Assembly: GCA_005406025.1 (NCBI GenBank)
Contig: BGZK01000092.1
Span: forward strand, 620,001-684,000
Direction: 5' to 3'
From: Eumeta japonica
Taxonomy: Eukaryota > Arthropoda > Insecta > Lepidoptera > Psychidae
DNA: 64,000 nt
Shown here: piece after piece, positions 60,363 through 64,000 of the stretch
Layout of the letters: each line of letters begins with the position of its first letter
Position numbering within the stretch: the first letter of the stretch is position 1
Position numbers and translations under genes: made by a program
Notes under the pieces: generated by a model
What the model was told of the DNA's origin: nothing
The model's database searches: none
What the model saw: only the letters and a program-made list of their open reading frames with translations

Positions 60363-60890
60363 ATAAAAAAAAATCGGTCAAGTGTATATTGAACTATGCT
60401 CAATGTAGGATTATGATCAAAGACATTTCTGCAGAGAAATGCACTACAGATGAAAAAACTACATTGTTAGATTTTCGCCACGCTTCCCGCACAGAATAAG
60501 TATAAGCGCTTTAATCGCCTATAACTAAAGAAATAAGTACGTCGTCGTGTCGACTACTAATCTTAAACTAGTGTAAAATTAAGTGCACCAGCAAAAGAGC
60601 GTACTTTAACGGCACTTATGTCATTTTTTTAAGAAGCGCAGTTTTACGGCAATAACTTAAAAACAGTATTTCCGATGATGTTCAAAATAATTTTCATTGA
60701 AAGTTTTTATTGAGCGTTTCAAGCATTTCATTTTTAATATTTTCATATTATTTGGACTCATGGTTTAAAAAATTAAGGGGAAGAACACAATTTCTGTTAT
60801 TTTAGGAGTGACTATTTCCGAAGATATTCATTTAAAAATCCTTAGAAACCTTTAAGTGTTTTAAAATACCTGTCGAAATATAAATGTTTC
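60363..60890 (+). repeat. Lepidopteran-type dispersed repeat, copy 2
   Basis: The start AAAAATCGGTCAAGTGTATA is followed by ATGCTCAATGTAGGATTATG, CACTACAGATGAAAAAACTA, then TTACGGCAATAACTTAAAAA and ATTTTCATATTATTTGGACT and TATTTCCGAAGATATTCATT. This order of blocks matches the reverse complement of 13030-13735 and a repeat I recognise as common in Lepidoptera. It carries no coding capacity. Confidence 0.7.
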
Positions 60891-62208
60891 GTTTTTCCAT
60901 TTTGGCTCGGAACTCCAAAAATGGCACACGGAGACAGATGCATTGTCGTTGTGCGTGTGCAATTACTATTACGAAAATGTGTGTTTGGTTTTCTTTTTTT
61001 TGTATATAAGATTTAATCATTTAAATCTAACTTCTTCTAGAGTATCTTTATTATGAGTTTGGAAAGTATGGGTATATTAACAATCGTCCACACATTATTT
61101 AATAACTAAGCATAAAATAAAATAAATTGTACATTATTTAGTTTTTTTTTTTATCAATTCATGTTAATTAATAAAAAAATGTATATGACGTACTCTCCTC
61201 AGAAGCCGCGCGCGCATCTTGTAATAGCCACGTAGGGGCCTATTTTCAGCGTTAATTTAAAATTGTTGATTATGGAATTCAGGGAGTTAGAACTTTTTTA
61301 TTTGCTATTTCTTCTTTTTGAAGAAACTTTTTTCAGATCTTGGTTAGAGACAGTATCTAAAAATTAAATGTCTTTTTTTTCACTTAATTTGTTTACTACT
61401 TCTGTCATTTTTTATATGCTCATATAACATTTTACTACATTTTTTAGACGTCATGAGAGTCCAATGAGCTGTTGTTCATACATACTAAAACACTACAGTA
61501 ATTATTGCACCTATGGAAGTATCAATGGCATTATCGGAAACTAGACTGGATTGCAAACGAAAACAAAGCCGAGATAGAAACGTACAGTAAAATCGAAATT
61601 GAAACAATCATTATCGACGTAATTTTGGCAGAAAGATCGATAGAACTGTTGTATAAGTTACTTTATTTATAAGAATTCCTTCAATGCTAATAAAAATACA
61701 TAATCTTTTTGAAATTGTTGTCGTAGCTTTATTAGAGAGGCTAAAACAACTTTTCAATTAACTACAATTATATTTACGTAAGTCTTGTACTGTTCACTCT
61801 AACACAGGTATAGGTAAACAAATTTCAAATGTTTAAGAATAAACTCGAACTTATTTTATACTTTGTTTCATTTGATATTATGTCCCTGTAAGTACTACAA
61901 AGCGCAAAAATAGATTTATATGATGTTTCCACTAGCAAGGCATCCAAAGGCTTCTTTGTTTTAAAATTGATTCTAAATGGTCAATTCGATTTTAAATGGT
62001 CTAGCTCTTCCACTTCGTTCTGCCAAGCAGTAATTGATAACTCACACAAGACTTAACTATAAATTATCGATTCTTAGATTACATCGATGTTTTTCACTTC
62101 CGGCGCACATCCCTATCCAACTTCTTATAAGTTGAATATTGGACCCTGTGATTGGATAGCAGTGCCATATATTAACGTAGTGCACTCAGTGATTGGACCG
62201 GTGATTAG

Positions 62209-62233
62209 TTCAAAGTAGACTTGAACTTTGGAT
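62209..62233 (+). promoter_or_regulatory. Putative HNF4-type double half-site upstream of second HADH gene
   Basis: GTTCAAAGT followed after AGAC by TTGAACTTTGGAT lies 88-113 bases upstream of the ATG at 62321. It contains CAAAGT on the plus strand and CAAAGTTCA on the minus strand. Two inverted CCAAT boxes (GTGATTGGA) stand just upstream near 62149 and 62190. The TTGAACTTTGGA core is shared with the other HADH gene. Confidence 0.45.
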
Positions 62234-62320
62234 TTATAGCGTATCAAAAGTTGCTTTAGTAAAATTTAAGTTAAAGGTGTTTTCATTAATTTATATATTT
62301 TTTAAAAAGTTCATGACAAC

Positions 62321-63614
62321 ATGATGCAATTTAAAGTGATTTCGAGAAGTTTTAGTGCAAGCTCTGTTCAACAGGCTATTAAAAATGTTACAGTGATCGG
62401 AGGTGGTTTGATGGGTTCTGGTATAGCCCAAGTAATAATACTAATTTATTTCTTTTTTTATAAGTACTTTTACGCAATACCTTTGCTCAAATTATTTTAT
62501 TTATAGGTAGCTGCTCAAGCCGGACAGAATGTAACTTTAGTCGATGTTAGCCCTGAAGTGCTTTCTAAGGCACAGAAGTCGATTGAAACGAACTTGGGAC
62601 GAGTTGCTAAAAAGATATACAAGGACAAGCCGCAAGAAGGAGAAAAGTTTGTCGCTGAAGCCTTAGGTCGTTTAAAAACATCAACAAATGCATTAGAAGC
62701 ATCTAAATCAACTGACTTAGTGGTGGAAGCTATAGTGGAAAACTTAGATGTTAAACATAAAGTTTTTAAACAACTAGACGACGTATGTTCACTCACATGC
62801 TTCAATTGCATTTCGTAAACTGTTTATAAAATCTAAAAGAATGTCTTTTTCAGGTAGCTGACCAACATACCATCTTTGCATCTAATACTTCATCACTTTC
62901 TATTAATGATATTGCAACTGCCATTAAAAGGAAGGACAGGTAGCGCTTTAAAAGTATAAATGTAATATAGGTAAGCTATCTTAGGCTTACTTATATGTAT
63001 TGTAAATACATGTAAATTTTAGATTTGGTGGGCTGCATTTCTTCAATCCAGTGCCAGTTATGCGATTGTTGGAAGTGGTTCGCGGTGCTGAAACATCAGA
63101 TCAAACATACAATACTATGATGGAATGGGGAAAAGCAGTTGGAAAAACATGTATCACATGCAAGGACACTCCTGGCTTTGTTGTTAATAGACTTTTGGTG
63201 CCATATATTGCCGAAGCCATTAGGTTGTTTGAAAGAGGTATTTTATTGTCAAATTCAATTTTCTGTATAAAAGCGTGTTAACAATAATAACAGACATTTG
63301 ATAACAAAACGGTATTTGAGAGAAATATGAAAACCAAGAAGTTTTATACAGCAAAATTTTATTTTGTTCCAGGTGATGCATCAGCTCGCGATATTGATAT
63401 TGCTATGAAATTAGGTGCAGGATATCCAATGGGGCCATTGGAGCTCGCAGACTATGTGGGATTAGATACCAATAAGTTTATTCTTGATGGTTGGCATAAG
63501 AAATATCCAAATGAACCATTATTCAACCCCATACCTTTACTCAATAAACTGGTTTCTGAAGGGAAGCTTGGTGTTAAGACTGGTCAAGGATTTTACACAT
63601 ATGATAAAAAGTAA
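62321..63614 (+). CDS. HADH: 3-hydroxyacyl-CoA dehydrogenase, mitochondrial (second gene)
   Basis: Same enzyme activity as predicted for the minus-strand copy. Five exons, 62321-62431, 62507-62782, 62854-62939, 63023-63237 and 63373-63614 (phases 0, 0, 2, 1), give 309 residues. Exons 1, 3 and 4 have exactly the lengths of their counterparts (111, 86 and 215 nt); exon 2 is one codon longer and exon 5 two codons longer. The presequence is [20 protein letters not shown]; the NAD motif [13 protein letters not shown]; catalytic residues Ser142 (ASNTSSLS), His163 ([10 protein letters not shown]), Glu175 (RLLEV) and Asn213 (GFVVNRLL) are all present. Introns are very short (71-135 bp), whereas those of the other gene reach 4.7 kb. 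The start is the first of two adjacent ATGs after an upstream stop. A poly(A) signal AATAAA follows at about 63625. The gene converges on the partial gene at 63870. Both copies appear functional; tissue or developmental specialisation is possible but not visible here. Confidence 0.97.
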
Positions 63615-63869
63615 AAAGTTGAAAAATAAAATGTCAAATATATTTTAAATATTTAATCATACTGTTGAAACATTATTTTAATAAAAAATATAAATTAGCA
63701 ATGAATTACACAACGGCCTTTCTCTGTCTTGTAATCATACTGAAAATTTCAATAATTCTTCATATACAATAAGAGATTAAAGTTCAACACGAGTGATTAA
63801 AAACTTGTTGCAATGATTTATTTACTTATGATAACTTATCTGGATATAAAACATAGTTAACTATTCAAG

Positions 63870-64000
63870 CTATGTATCATAGTCATCATCTTCTCGTTTT
63901 CTCTTTTTGGCACTTTCAGTATCTATCTCCATCTTAACAGGAGTAACATGTGTAGGCCCTGGTCCCGATGTCACTCGAACTGCAGGCTTGGCCACAACCT
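63870..64000 (-). CDS. C-terminal end of an unidentified protein (partial)
   Basis: Open on the minus strand from the window edge to a stop at 63870-63872. The visible 42 residues include VVAKPAVRVTSGPGPTHV, then TPVKMEIDTESAKKRKREDD and DYDT. The KKRKR followed by acids resembles a nuclear localisation signal, so the protein is probably nuclear. AATAAA on the minus strand near 63827-63832 would end the transcript, about 40 bases past the stop. The family cannot be named from this tail. Confidence 0.7.
   Translation of the reverse strand, partial: VVAKPAVRVTSGPGPTHVTPVKMEIDTESAKKRKREDDDYDT

Larger units (their letters stand above)
59494..62208. other. Intergenic DNA between the two HADH genes
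   Basis: AT-rich, with a foldback at 60287-60335 and dispersed repeat copy 2 at 60363-60890. No gene was recognised; ORFs at 59911-60093 and 60134-60340 are short and featureless. Confidence 0.5.

Noticed and set aside
62515..62811. 98-codon minus-strand frame
   Set aside because: Antisense to exon 2 of the plus-strand HADH gene.
1..64000. CRISPR arrays, rRNA and tRNA genes, bacterial operons
   Set aside because: No regularly spaced direct repeats, no cloverleaf-like sequence and no clustered intronless genes were seen on either strand.

Overview
This window looks like insect nuclear DNA, most likely from a moth or butterfly. The basis is intron-rich genes with GT/AG boundaries, AT-rich introns and intergenic DNA, insect-type transposons (mariner, piggyBac, pogo/Tigger-like, hAT, non-LTR relics), and dispersed repeats that I recognise from lepidopteran genomes. 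No bacterial operon, CRISPR array, rRNA or tRNA gene was seen. The order assignment is an inference; gene models were built by hand from splice phase and family similarity.

Layout. (1) 1930-6321, + strand: five-exon PCNP (PEST-containing nuclear protein). (2) 6322-14783: gene-poor, with an IS630/Tc1-type transposon relic split by a mariner copy, a MITE, a lepidopteran dispersed repeat and a non-LTR relic. (3) 14784-15654, - strand: ribosomal protein S26, divergent from (4) 16273-31258, + strand: six-exon ZFAND4 (ubiquitin-like domain plus AN1 zinc finger), whose introns hold a pogo-like element and a 2.45-kb piggyBac element with TTAA target sites. (5) 32885-42055, - strand: inositol polyphosphate multikinase (IPMK), with a hAT relic in its last intron. 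(6) 42733-63614: a mitochondrial 3-hydroxyacyl-CoA dehydrogenase (HADH) cluster: one complete five-exon gene on the - strand (49774-56556), one complete five-exon gene on the + strand (62321-63614), and an intact orphan copy of the terminal exon (42733-42974, - strand). (7) 63870-64000, - strand: C-terminal end of an unidentified protein that runs off the window.

The genes are mostly unrelated housekeeping genes: mRNA translation (RpS26), nuclear regulation (PCNP, ZFAND4), inositol phosphate signalling (IPMK) and fatty-acid beta-oxidation (HADH). The HADH cluster is the only functional grouping. Its two complete members are head to head, share all intron phases, and share a TTGAACTTTGGA element upstream of each start codon that resembles an HNF4 half-site.

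I do not see a clearly new biological system. The most interesting points are the orphan or alternative HADH terminal exon, the shared HADH promoter element, the nested transposon at 8015-10397, the piggyBac element with subterminal palindromes, and several near-perfect foldbacks of unknown role.
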